Position numbers and translations under genes: made by a program | The notes under the pieces: model-generated | Seen by the model: the letters and a program-made list of their open reading frames with translations, nothing else | What the model was told of the DNA's origin: nothing | Databases searched by the model: none | Origin: Porphyrobacter sp. SLTP | GTDB taxonomy: Bacteria > Pseudomonadota > Alphaproteobacteria > Sphingomonadales > Sphingomonadaceae | Length of the DNA: 62,444 nucleotides | Direction of reading: 5' to 3' | NCBI RefSeq assembly: GCF_009905735.1 | Contig: NZ_JAAALE010000018.1 | Span: forward strand, 1-62,444 | Shown here: positions 54,705 through 62,444 of the stretch, piece by piece | How positions within the stretch are numbered: the stretch's first letter is position 1 | Layout of the letters: every line of letters starts with the position of its first letter

Positions 54705-56146
54705 AGGGCGTCGGCACTGACATCGGCACGATCCACTTTGTCGGCATCGGCGGGATCGGCATGTCCGGCATTGCCGAGGTGATGCGCAACCTCGGCTACA
54801 CTGTCCAGGGCTCCGACATTGCCGAAGGCCCCAGCGTCGAGCGTCTGCGCGCGCGCGGGATCACGGTGCATATCGGCCACGCCAAGGAGAATGTGGAGGG
54901 CGTCGCGGTGGTCGTCACCTCCACCGCCGTGCGCCGCACCAACCCGGAAGTCGCCGCTGCCTTGGAGGCCCGTATCCCCGTGGTGCGCCGCGCCGAGATG
55001 CTGGCCGAACTGATGCGGCTCAAATCCACCGTTGCGGTGGCAGGCACGCATGGCAAGACGACGACGACCAGCATGATCGCCACGCTGCTCGATGCAGGCG
55101 GGGTTGATCCGACCGTCATCAACGGCGGCATCATCGAACAATATGGCTCGAACGCCCGGCTCGGCGATAGCGACTGGATGGTGGTCGAAGCCGACGAGAG
55201 TGATGGCAGCTTCCTGCGCCTCGATGGCACGATCGCAGTTGTTACGAACATCGACCCCGAACACCTTGATCACTACGGCGATTTCGATGGGGTGAAGCGG
55301 GCCTTCGTGGAGTTCATCCACAACGTCCCGTTCTACGGCGCGGCGGTGCTGTGCGTGGACCACCCCGAAGTGCAGGCGGTGATCGGACAGGTGCGCGATC
55401 GCAAGGTCGTAACGTACGGCTTCTCGCTGCAAGCCGATATCTGCGGCGTGAACATCCGCAGCCTTGATGGCGGCAATAGCTTCGACGTAATCGTGCGCCA
55501 GCGCGGGCCGAAGGACAGCCGCGAGGATCGCCGGATCGAAGGCGTGCATCTGCCGATGCCGGGCCGTCACAATGTCCAGAACGCATTGGCCGCGATTGCC
55601 GTGGCGATTGAAATGGGCTGCTCGGACGAAGTGATCCGCACCGGCTTTGCCCGCTTCGGCGGCGTGCGGCGGCGGTTCACCAAGGTCGGCTCTGTGGCGG
55701 TGGATGGCGGCGCTGTGACGGTGATTGACGATTACGCCCACCACCCGGTCGAAATCCGCGCCGTGCTCAGCGCCGCGCGTGAGGCGGTGGCGGGGACCAC
55801 GGGCCGCGTGATCGCGGTCGCCCAGCCGCATCGCTATTCGCGCCTCAACGACCTGATGGACGCCTTCCAGTCCTGCTTTGACGATGCCGACATCGCCTAT
55901 GTCGCGCCGGTCTATCCGGCGGGCGAGGAGCCTTTGCCGGGGGTCGATCACACGGCGCTGGTTGCCGGGATGAAGGCGCGCGGGCATCGTGCGGCACGCG
56001 AGATCGCCGGGGCGGATGCGCTAGCGGCAACACTGGCGGGCGAAATCCAGCCGGGCGACATGGTCGTGTGCCTCGGCGCGGGCGACATCACGCGTTGGGC
56101 GGCGGGTCTCGCGCCTGCCATCACCGCCAAGCGGGCTGCGGCATGA
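54701..56146 (+). CDS. murC: UDP-MurNAc:L-alanine ligase MurC
   Basis: This is the first Mur ligase of the peptide stem. [23 protein letters not shown] is the diagnostic N-terminus. The ATP loop is [18 protein letters not shown], and [12 protein letters not shown] with [17 protein letters not shown] follow. [12 protein letters not shown] and [16 protein letters not shown] mark the C-terminal domain. It has 481 residues. It overlaps murG upstream and murB downstream by four bases each. Confidence 0.98.
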   Translation: MKGVGTDIGTIHFVGIGGIGMSGIAEVMRNLGYTVQGSDIAEGPSVERLRARGITVHIGHAKENVEGVAVVVTSTAVRRTNPEVAAALEARIPVVRRAEMLAELMRLKSTVAVAGTHGKTTTTSMIATLLDAGGVDPTVINGGIIEQYGSNARLGDSDWMVVEADESDGSFLRLDGTIAVVTNIDPEHLDHYGDFDGVKRAFVEFIHNVPFYGAAVLCVDHPEVQAVIGQVRDRKVVTYGFSLQADICGVNIRSLDGGNSFDVIVRQRGPKDSREDRRIEGVHLPMPGRHNVQNALAAIAVAIEMGCSDEVIRTGFARFGGVRRRFTKVGSVAVDGGAVTVIDDYAHHPVEIRAVLSAAREAVAGTTGRVIAVAQPHRYSRLNDLMDAFQSCFDDADIAYVAPVYPAGEEPLPGVDHTALVAGMKARGHRAAREIAGADALAATLAGEIQPGDMVVCLGAGDITRWAAGLAPAITAKRAAA

Positions 56147-57108
56147 ACCAGCCGGGCGACAGCTACGAATATGATAATGGCGCCGCCCCGACCTGTGCGG
56201 TCGAAGGCGGCGTGTCCGCGCCCGTGCCGCTCGAAGGGATTCGCGGCAAGCTGACCTGCAAGGCCCCGCTCGCCCCCTACACTTGGTTCAAGACCGGCGG
56301 CCCTGCTGACTGGCTGTTCGAGCCTGCCGACATGGAAGATTTGAAGGCCTTCCTCGAACGGCTCGATGGCGAGATCCCGGTGATGGCATTGGGCCTCGGC
56401 TCCAACATGATCGTCCGCGACGGCGGGGTTCCCGGCGTGGTGGTGCGGCTCGGCAAGACCTTCGCCAAGGTCGAACACACGGGCGAACTGGAACTCACCT
56501 GCGGCGGCGGTGCAAGCGGCATTCTGGTCGCGTCCACGGCGCGCGACCTCGGGATTGCGGGGCTCGAATTCCTGCGCGGCATCCCCGGCACGGTCGGCGG
56601 CTTCGTGCGCATGAACGGCGGGGCCTATGGCCGCGAGGTGGCCGATGTGCTGCGCGATTGCGCGGTAATCCTGCATGATGGCAGCTTCATCACGCTGAAC
56701 GCCGAGGAACTCGACTACTCCTACCGCCACTCGGCCCTGCCCGATGGGGCGATTGTCGTCTCGGCGCGGTTCCGGGGCCATCCGGGCGATCCGTCGGAAA
56801 TCGGCGCGGAAATGGACCGCATCGCTGCCGCGCGCGAAGCCTCACAACCGCTGCGCACCAAGACCGGCGGTTCCACCTTCAAGAATCCCGAAGGCCACAA
56901 GGCCTGGGAGTTGGTCGACCGCGCGGGCTGCCGGGGCCTGACGCTGGGCGGCGCGCAGGTCTCCGAAAAGCACACCAATTTCCTGATCAACACCGGCACC
57001 GCCACCAGCGCCGACATCGAAGGGCTGGGCGAGATGGTGCGCGACAAGGTCTATGCCCAAACGGGTGTGAGCCTCGAATGGGAAATCCAGCGGGTGGGGC
57101 GGCCGTGA
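56143..57108 (+). CDS. murB: UDP-N-acetylenolpyruvoylglucosamine reductase MurB
   Basis: This FAD enzyme reduces UDP-GlcNAc-enolpyruvate to UDP-MurNAc. [18 protein letters not shown] opens the FAD domain. [20 protein letters not shown] and [18 protein letters not shown] bind FAD, and [12 protein letters not shown] gives the catalytic Ser. The long type I domain order is present. It has 321 residues from the ATG at 56143 that overlaps murC. Residues 1-30 are a non-conserved tail. The repeat element at 57128 follows. Confidence 0.96.
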   Translation: MNQPGDSYEYDNGAAPTCAVEGGVSAPVPLEGIRGKLTCKAPLAPYTWFKTGGPADWLFEPADMEDLKAFLERLDGEIPVMALGLGSNMIVRDGGVPGVVVRLGKTFAKVEHTGELELTCGGGASGILVASTARDLGIAGLEFLRGIPGTVGGFVRMNGGAYGREVADVLRDCAVILHDGSFITLNAEELDYSYRHSALPDGAIVVSARFRGHPGDPSEIGAEMDRIAAAREASQPLRTKTGGSTFKNPEGHKAWELVDRAGCRGLTLGGAQVSEKHTNFLINTGTATSADIEGLGEMVRDKVYAQTGVSLEWEIQRVGRP

Positions 57109-57127
57109 TGCAGCAAACACAGCACCC

Positions 57128-57188
57128 GTTCGCCTCGAGCGAAGTCGAGAGGCTGGTGCGCGGTGTCTCGACTGCGCTCGACACGAAC
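57128..57188. repeat. 61-bp inverted-repeat element between murB and ddl
   Basis: Arms GTTCGCCTCGAGCGAAGTCG and, in reverse, TCTCGACTGCGCTCGACACG pair with few mismatches: TCGAGCGAAGTCGAG at 57135-57149 against CTCGACTGCGCTCGA at 57167-57181, with flanking GTTCG / CGAAC. It makes the only large gap (91 bases) inside the otherwise overlapping mur part of the dcw operon. It looks like a mobile REP-type insertion. Confidence 0.7.
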
Positions 57189-57199
57189 GGAACTGAAGA

Positions 57200-58195
57200 A
57201 TGAGCCTCCCCAATCCCCTCCACGTTGCAGTCCTGATGGGCGGCTGGGCCAACGAACGCCCCGTCTCGCTGACAAGCGGCGCGGGCGTCGCCGATGCGTT
57301 GGAGACCAAGGGCCACCGCGTCACCCGGATCGACATGGGCCGCGACGTCGCGTTGCGCCTGGCCGAGGCGAAGCCCGATGTCGTCTTCAATGCGCTCCAC
57401 GGCGTGCCGGGGGAAGACGGGACGGTGCAGGGAATGCTCGACCTGATGGGGCTGCCCTATACCCATTCGGGCCTCGCCACCTCGGTGATCGCGATTGACA
57501 AGCAGTTGACCAAGCAGGCGCTGGTGCCCCACGGCATCCCCATGCCAGGCGGGCGGATCGTGACGCGCGAGGAACTCTACGAGCGCGATCCGCTGCCGCG
57601 CCCCTATGTGCTGAAGCCGGTGAACGAAGGCTCCTCCGTCGGCGTCGCCATCGTCACGGCGGACAGCAATGTCGGCAACCCGATCAGCCCGGACGCGCGC
57701 GGGCCGTGGCAGGAATTCGCCGAACTCCTCGCCGAACCCTTCATCAAGGGCCGCGAACTCACCGCCGCCGTGCTCGACGGGCCCGAAGGCCCGCGTGCGC
57801 TGGGCGTCACTGAACTGGTCGTGGCGAACGGCTTCTACGATTACGAGAACAAGTACACCGCGGGGCGCACCGAGCACATCTTCCCGGCCAAGCTACCGCC
57901 CGAAATCACCGCGCTGTGCGAGGCCTATGCCGTCAAGGCGCATCAGGTGCTCGGTTGCCACGGCACCAGCCGCACCGATTTCCGCTGGGATGACGAAGCG
58001 GGGGAGGATGGCTTGTTCGTGCTCGAAACCAACACCCAGCCGGGCATGACACCTTTGAGCCTCGTGCCCGAACAGGCGGCGCATTGCGGCATCCCTTATG
58101 CCGATCTGGTCGAGATGCTGGTAGCGGAAGCCTTGCGGGTGCACGCGGCGAAACAGGAAAAGGGGGGCGGCAATGGCACAGCAGATCAGGCGTAA
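57200..58195 (+). CDS. ddl: D-alanine--D-alanine ligase
   Basis: This ATP-grasp enzyme joins two D-alanines for MurF. It has 331 residues. HVAVLMGGWANERPVSLTSG is the N-terminal signature, and VFNALHGVPGEDGTVQGMLDLMGLPYTHSG follows. ATP-binding stretches are PYVLKPVNEGSSVGV and GRELTAAVL, with ETNTQPGMTPLSLVPEQA at the active site. Its start lies 11 bases after the repeat element, so the element may carry part of its ribosome site. It overlaps ftsQ by 23 bases. Confidence 0.97.
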   Translation: MSLPNPLHVAVLMGGWANERPVSLTSGAGVADALETKGHRVTRIDMGRDVALRLAEAKPDVVFNALHGVPGEDGTVQGMLDLMGLPYTHSGLATSVIAIDKQLTKQALVPHGIPMPGGRIVTREELYERDPLPRPYVLKPVNEGSSVGVAIVTADSNVGNPISPDARGPWQEFAELLAEPFIKGRELTAAVLDGPEGPRALGVTELVVANGFYDYENKYTAGRTEHIFPAKLPPEITALCEAYAVKAHQVLGCHGTSRTDFRWDDEAGEDGLFVLETNTQPGMTPLSLVPEQAAHCGIPYADLVEMLVAEALRVHAAKQEKGGGNGTADQA

Positions 58196-59099
58196 CGGCA
58201 CCACCGGGGTCCGCCGTGCAGCCAAGTCGCAGAGCCGCAGTCAGACCGCCCGCCGCGCACGGGGGCAGGCGAGCGGTATTCTCGACAAGGCGATGGGCGT
58301 GCTGCCGTTCACCGAGGAACAGTGGAGCCGCATTTGGCTCGCGATGATCATCGGCACCGGCGTGGGTGTCGCCTTCGTGATCGCCAGTCTCGCAGGTGTG
58401 CCCGCACTGGCGCAGGCGCAGGTGGCACGCATTGCGGCCGATGCCGGGTTCGAAGTGCGCCATGTGCGCGTCACCGGCACCTCACGGATGGACGAACAGC
58501 AGGTCTATGCCCGTGCGCTCGCCACCCGCAATCAGGCCATGCCGGAGGTTGATGTTGCCAAGCTGCGCGCGGAATTGCGGGCGCTGCCATGGGTCAAGGA
58601 CGCGCGCGTCTCGATCCAGCTGCCGCATACGCTGGCGATCGATATCGTCGAGCGTCAGCCGCACGCTGTGCTCGAACGGCCAGATCGGCTGATGCTGATC
58701 GATGCCACCGGGGTCGAGCTTGAGCCGGTCGCGCCCGAGAAAGCCAAGGGACTGCTGCGGCTCGCCGGGCCGGGCGCGGGCAAGCAAGCGCGCAGCCTCG
58801 AAACCCTGCTCGCCGCTGCACCGGCCCTGGCCCCCAAGGTTGAAGCGGCCGAATGGGTCGGCAACCGCCGCTGGAACCTCACCTTCCGCACCGGCCAATT
58901 GCTCGCGCTGCCCGAAGGCGAAGTCGAATCCGCGACCGCGCTGGTCAAGTTCGCGAAGCTCGATGGCCAGAACCGGCTGCTCGGCGGCAAGGTGCTGGCC
59001 TTTGATATGCGCACTCCGCCGCGGCTGTATCTGCGCCTGCCGGAAGGCGTCGCCCAGCCCAAGGTCGTGGGCGCGAAGGACGAAGGGGAGACCACCTGA
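58173..59099 (+). CDS. ftsQ: Cell division protein FtsQ
   Basis: This bitopic divisome protein has 308 residues. The cytoplasmic tail (1-50) is basic. The membrane helix is at ~53-75 (WLAMIIGTGVGVAFVIASLAG). The POTRA domain begins GFEVRHVRVTGTSRMDEQQVY, and the FtsQ beta domain shows ALPWVKDARVSIQLPHTLAIDIVERQPHAVL. The start ATG is inside the end of ddl. It ends in a TGATG overlap with ftsA. Confidence 0.95.
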   Translation: MAQQIRRNGTTGVRRAAKSQSRSQTARRARGQASGILDKAMGVLPFTEEQWSRIWLAMIIGTGVGVAFVIASLAGVPALAQAQVARIAADAGFEVRHVRVTGTSRMDEQQVYARALATRNQAMPEVDVAKLRAELRALPWVKDARVSIQLPHTLAIDIVERQPHAVLERPDRLMLIDATGVELEPVAPEKAKGLLRLAGPGAGKQARSLETLLAAAPALAPKVEAAEWVGNRRWNLTFRTGQLLALPEGEVESATALVKFAKLDGQNRLLGGKVLAFDMRTPPRLYLRLPEGVAQPKVVGAKDEGETT

Positions 59100-60424
59100 T
59101 GGCTTCACGCCCTGCCACTCAGCGCCGCCTCGCGCGCACCTATGCCGCCGTCAATGTCGGAAGCTTCCGCATCTCGGCCATGATCATGGGCGAGACAGAG
59201 AACGGCGAATTGCAGGTGCTCGGCTCGGGCCACCGCGCCAGTGCCGGGATCAAGCGTGGCTATGTCACCGATATGACCGCCGCCGCCCACGCGATCCGCG
59301 ATGCGGTCGAGCGCGCGGAGAAAAGCGCCAATACGCCGGTCAGGAGCGTGTGGATCGCCTGCGCGGGTGCCGGGCTCGCCAGCCACGTGGTCGCGGTCGA
59401 TATCGAGATCGGCGGGCGGCGGATCGAGGATGAGGATGTCGAGCAGCTGCTGATCCAGGCGCAGGACATGATCCAGCCCGATGGCCGCCGCGTGCTCCAT
59501 GCGCAGCCTGCGCATTACACCCTGGACGGCGCGCACGGCGTCGCGAACCCGCGCGGGCTCCATGCCGAGCGGTTGGGCGTCGATATCCATGTGATGCTGG
59601 CGGATGGCGCGCCGGTCAGAAACCTCACCGAAGCGGTGCAGAGCGCGCATCTCGAAGTCGAAGGCGTGGTCGCTGCGCCGCTGGCAGCGGGTCATGCCTG
59701 CCTCACCCCCGAAGAACGCGAACTCGGCGTTGCGCTGGTCGAGATCGGCGCGGACATCACCAATGTCGCGGTGTTTGCGGGCGGGATGCTGCTGGGGCTC
59801 CATGCCATTCCGATGGGTTCGGCTGGCATCACCGATGCGATCGCCAGCAGCTTCGGCATCCGCCGTTCGCAGGCCGAACGCCTCAAATGCGTCGCAGGCT
59901 CCGCCATTGCCAGCCCGGCCGATCACCGCGAACTCATTCCGGTCAATGGTCCCGGAGAGGGCGGCGGGGAGGGCGCGCCGGTCGGTCCGCTCGCCCGCGG
60001 CGCGGACGACAAGAACCGCATCCTGCGCGCCGAACTGGTCGCAGTGGTGACGCAGCAGCTTTCCGTACTTACTGGTGAGATCGGCAAAGCGCTCAAAAGC
60101 ATGGGCTTTGCCGGAAGCCGCGCAGGCCAGGTGGTGCTGACCGGGGGCGGGGCAGAGCTTGCCGGAATGGCCGATTTCATGCAAGGCGCTCTCGGACAAC
60201 CTGTCCGGCTCGGCCGTCCGCCGCAGCTGTCCGGGATGCCTGAAGCACACCACGCACCCGGCTTTGCTACGCTGGCGGGCCTGTGTCTCTATGCCGCTGA
60301 AGACCCGGTCGATATCCGCGCGGTGGGCGCTGGGCGAGGCGGGGTGTACCGTGCGTTTGCACGCGAAACCGGAATGATGGCTCTGCTGGCGCGGCTGGTG
60401 CGGGCCGTGAAGGAGTACTTCTAG
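59099..60424 (+). CDS. ftsA: Cell division protein FtsA
   Basis: This actin-like ATPase tethers FtsZ to the membrane. It has 441 residues. Actin-fold signatures are YAAVNVGSFRISAMIMGE (phosphate 1), VALVEIGADITNVAVFAGGMLL (phosphate 2) and VVLTGGGAELAGMADFMQ (adenosine). The 1C domain lies at ~90-175. The C-terminus MMALLARLVRAVKEYF is the amphipathic membrane-targeting helix. It lies 154 bases before ftsZ. Confidence 0.96.
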   Translation: MASRPATQRRLARTYAAVNVGSFRISAMIMGETENGELQVLGSGHRASAGIKRGYVTDMTAAAHAIRDAVERAEKSANTPVRSVWIACAGAGLASHVVAVDIEIGGRRIEDEDVEQLLIQAQDMIQPDGRRVLHAQPAHYTLDGAHGVANPRGLHAERLGVDIHVMLADGAPVRNLTEAVQSAHLEVEGVVAAPLAAGHACLTPEERELGVALVEIGADITNVAVFAGGMLLGLHAIPMGSAGITDAIASSFGIRRSQAERLKCVAGSAIASPADHRELIPVNGPGEGGGEGAPVGPLARGADDKNRILRAELVAVVTQQLSVLTGEIGKALKSMGFAGSRAGQVVLTGGGAELAGMADFMQGALGQPVRLGRPPQLSGMPEAHHAPGFATLAGLCLYAAEDPVDIRAVGAGRGGVYRAFARETGMMALLARLVRAVKEYF

Positions 60425-60578
60425 CCGCGCCGCACATGCACTTGCCGATGGACGAGCAAACCTTGCACTGTGGATAAGGACGTCGTCGGTATAAAATATA
60501 CACCTTGATTATGTCACAGACACTAACCGCGGGCCGTAGTATGAGAAATTCCTGCACCTGCGCCTGGAGGACAAGCTG
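60425..60578 (+). promoter_or_regulatory. ftsZ promoter region with perfect DnaA box
   Basis: This spacer is AT-rich relative to its surroundings. TGTGGATAA at 60469-60477 is the reverse complement of the perfect DnaA box TTATCCACA. A TATAAA-rich -10-like stretch (GGTATAAAATATACACC) follows about 15 bases later, and TTGCAC just before the box may be a -35, with a long spacer. A GGAGG ribosome site lies about 9 bases before the ftsZ ATG. Separate, cell-cycle-linked transcription of ftsZ is likely. Confidence 0.7.
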
Positions 60579-62273
60579 ATGAGCATCAATATCGGACCCG
60601 CGGCGACTGACGATCTGCGCCCCCGTATCACCGTGATCGGGATCGGCGGGGCCGGCGGCAACGCGATTGCGAACATGATCGCTGCCGAGATTGAGGGCGT
60701 GGAATTCATCGTCGCCAACACCGATGCGCAGGCGCTCGCCACGTCACCGGCTGAGCGTCGCATCCAGCTTGGTCCGGACATCACAGGCGGCCTCGGCGCG
60801 GGCGCGCGTCCCGAGGTTGGCAAGGCTGCGGCGGAAGAAACCGTCGCCGAAATCGAAAGGGCGCTGGAAGGCGTCAACATGTGCTTCATCGCGGCCGGCA
60901 TGGGCGGCGGCACCGGGACGGGCGCTGCGCCCGTGATCGCGGAAGCTGCGCGCCGCATGGGCGTGCTGACCGTCGGCGTGGTGACCAAGCCGTTCCTGTT
61001 CGAAGGCACCCGCCGTATGCGCGCGGCCGAAGCGGGGATCGAGGAGCTTCAGGCCCAGGTCGACACGCTGATCGTGATCCCCAACCAGAACCTGTTCCTC
61101 GTCGCCAAGGCGGAAACCACCTTCAAGGAAGCCTTCCAGCTCGCCGACGAAGTGCTCCAGCAGGGCGTGCGCTCGATCACCGATCTGATGGTGATGCCGG
61201 GCCTCATCAACCTCGACTTCGCCGACGTGCGTTCGGTGATGAGCGAGATGGGCAAGGCGATGATGGGCACTGGTGAGGGCGAGGGTGAAAACCGCGCGCT
61301 CGACGCGGCCGAACAGGCCATCGCCAATCCGCTGCTTGACGGCGTCAGCATGGCCGGCGCGCGCGGGGTGATCATTTCGATCATCGGCGGCGAAGACATG
61401 CGTCTGCTCGAAGTCGATGAAGCCGCCAATCACATTCGCGAGCTGGTGGACGAAGACGCCAACATCATCTGGGGCTCGGCGTTCAACCCCGACCTCAAGG
61501 GCAAGATCCGCGTCTCGGTGGTCGCCACCGGGATCGAACAGAGCGCCATCGGCCATGTCGAGCGGTCGCATTCGGTCTCGCTCGGCGCGTCGCGTGCGCC
61601 CAAGCGCCCAGTGCTGGAACTTTCGGAAGACGAAGGCCTCACCGAACTGCCGCCGGTGGCAGCAACGCCCGAACCGGAAGCTCCGGCGGCCTATGAACCG
61701 CCTGCGGCCCCCGCGCCCGCGTCCGCCAGCTATGAAGAAGAGACGCTCGATCTGTCGGACGAGGCGGAAGACGGCGATTACCCGCCTGCCGCGCCGTTTG
61801 AATTGAGCGGAATGCAGGCCGGTGACGATTACAGCAACGAATATGACGACGACGTCGACGATATCGTCGATCCGCTTGCCGGGTTGCGCGGTGCGGACGA
61901 GGCCAGCCCCTATGGCGAGCCGGTGGCTGCGTCCCCCGCGCCGGCCTCGGACAATGAAGGCACGCTCGATCTGGGCGAAAGCTATTCCGCTTACGAGGAC
62001 GAGCCGGTGCAAGACGATCTGCTCGCCAATGCCGATCGTCTGGCGGCGCAGGACCGTCCGGTCGAAGCCAAGCTTGGCGGCGGACGTCGCCGCTCGCTCC
62101 TGGGCGGCGGAAGCGACGACAGCGGCGGCGGTTCGGGGGCCGGCAGCACGCTGTTCGAACGCATGGCCAACCTGTCGCGCAGCAGCTCGCGCGATGACGA
62201 GGACGATGATGACGGCGACGATGGCCCGGCGCTCAGCATTCCGCGTTTCCTTGGACGGCAGAACAACCAATAA
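60579..62273 (+). CDS. ftsZ: Cell division protein FtsZ
   Basis: This tubulin-like GTPase forms the Z ring. It has 564 residues. [15 protein letters not shown] binds GTP at the N-terminus, the tubulin signature GGGTGTG is at 109-115, and [20 protein letters not shown] contains the catalytic T7 loop. The core ends near residue 320. An acidic Pro/Ala-rich linker of about 220 residues then leads to the C-terminal conserved peptide [10 protein letters not shown], which binds FtsA. The linker is long, as in other alphaproteobacteria. Confidence 0.98.
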   Translation: MSINIGPAATDDLRPRITVIGIGGAGGNAIANMIAAEIEGVEFIVANTDAQALATSPAERRIQLGPDITGGLGAGARPEVGKAAAEETVAEIERALEGVNMCFIAAGMGGGTGTGAAPVIAEAARRMGVLTVGVVTKPFLFEGTRRMRAAEAGIEELQAQVDTLIVIPNQNLFLVAKAETTFKEAFQLADEVLQQGVRSITDLMVMPGLINLDFADVRSVMSEMGKAMMGTGEGEGENRALDAAEQAIANPLLDGVSMAGARGVIISIIGGEDMRLLEVDEAANHIRELVDEDANIIWGSAFNPDLKGKIRVSVVATGIEQSAIGHVERSHSVSLGASRAPKRPVLELSEDEGLTELPPVAATPEPEAPAAYEPPAAPAPASASYEEETLDLSDEAEDGDYPPAAPFELSGMQAGDDYSNEYDDDVDDIVDPLAGLRGADEASPYGEPVAASPAPASDNEGTLDLGESYSAYEDEPVQDDLLANADRLAAQDRPVEAKLGGGRRRSLLGGGSDDSGGGSGAGSTLFERMANLSRSSSRDDEDDDDGDDGPALSIPRFLGRQNNQ

Positions 62274-62372
62274 GGCTAAGCCGGAACGCCGTCCGGCGCG
62301 CGTGCGGCGCTGTTGGTCGCGCGCCGCCAGCGGGCCACTGGCGGGCGGCGACAGGCACGCTAGAGCACGAGC

Positions 62373-62444
62373 ATGGTGTCGCGCCTTTCCGTTCTGGCTT
62401 TGAACGCTGCCCTGCTGGGCGGCCTGCCGGTTGCCGTGGCGGCG
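62373..62444 (+). CDS. Start of a secreted protein gene, cut by window end
   Basis: The last 72 bases read MVSRLSVLALNAALLGGLPVAVAA, a good signal peptide, from the ATG at 62373 and run off the window. The preceding spacer contains hairpins (GCCGGA / TCCGGC near 62280 and CGCCAG / CTGGCG near 62326) that may end the dcw transcript. A SPOR or TPR protein often follows ftsZ in sphingomonads, but nothing here shows it. Confidence 0.5.
   Translation, partial: MVSRLSVLALNAALLGGLPVAVAA

Overview
The window is GC-rich chromosomal DNA with dense, mostly co-directional genes, very short spacers and many ATGA/TGATG stop-start overlaps. The gene content points to an alphaproteobacterium of the order Sphingomonadales, most likely Erythrobacteraceae. 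The grounds are the argS-SPOR-nagZ-scpAB-tatABC order, an APH-type homoserine kinase, the sphingomonad-like MraZ and FtsZ, and a complete dcw cluster. This placement is inferred from protein sequence and gene order, not from a database search. I saw no tRNA, rRNA, transposase, integrase or CRISPR array.

Layout. 1-2.1 kb: end of thrB, ispH and a small lipoprotein. 2.3-9.0 kb: argS, a SPOR protein, nagZ, scpA, scpB and tatABC. 9.0-12.0 kb: a secreted amidohydrolase facing away from ilvA. 12.2-19.7 kb: bpt (N-degron leucyltransferase) overlapping tamA and tamB. 19.7-21.3 kb: a GH24 lysozyme divergent from a small XRE regulator plus membrane protein, with a striking triple palindrome between them. 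21.3-30.5 kb, minus strand: LAP, SH3 protein, argC, glnB, glnA, a CaCA antiporter and a serine-protease autotransporter. 30.6-42.7 kb: housekeeping and hypothetical genes (an RsiV-like lipoprotein, map, ccmAB with a 7-TM partner, phhB, an SDR, an S9 peptidase, an AlkA-like glycosylase, ferredoxin, DUF1905, cysK and two envelope proteins). 43.1-62.3 kb: the complete division and cell-wall cluster mraZ-rsmH-ftsL-ftsI-murE-murF-mraY-murD-ftsW-murG-murC-murB-ddl-ftsQ-ftsA-ftsZ. The window ends in the signal peptide of the next gene.

How the genes work together. Much of the window serves the envelope: peptidoglycan precursor synthesis and septation (dcw), recycling (nagZ), outer-membrane assembly (tamAB), export (tat) and autotransport. 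Nitrogen assimilation (glnBA) carries a good sigma-54 promoter with NtrC-like upstream sites. Cell-cycle control shows as a perfect DnaA box before ftsZ and a five-unit NGGGN array of MraZ-box geometry before mraZ.

I found no clearly new multi-gene system; this is mostly core genome. The best candidates for follow-up are the lysozyme/XRE/membrane module with its triple operator, the MraZ-box-like array, the 7-TM gene in the ccmC position, the SH3-only remnant of a C40 peptidase, and the intergenic inverted-repeat elements, one of which sits inside the dcw operon.
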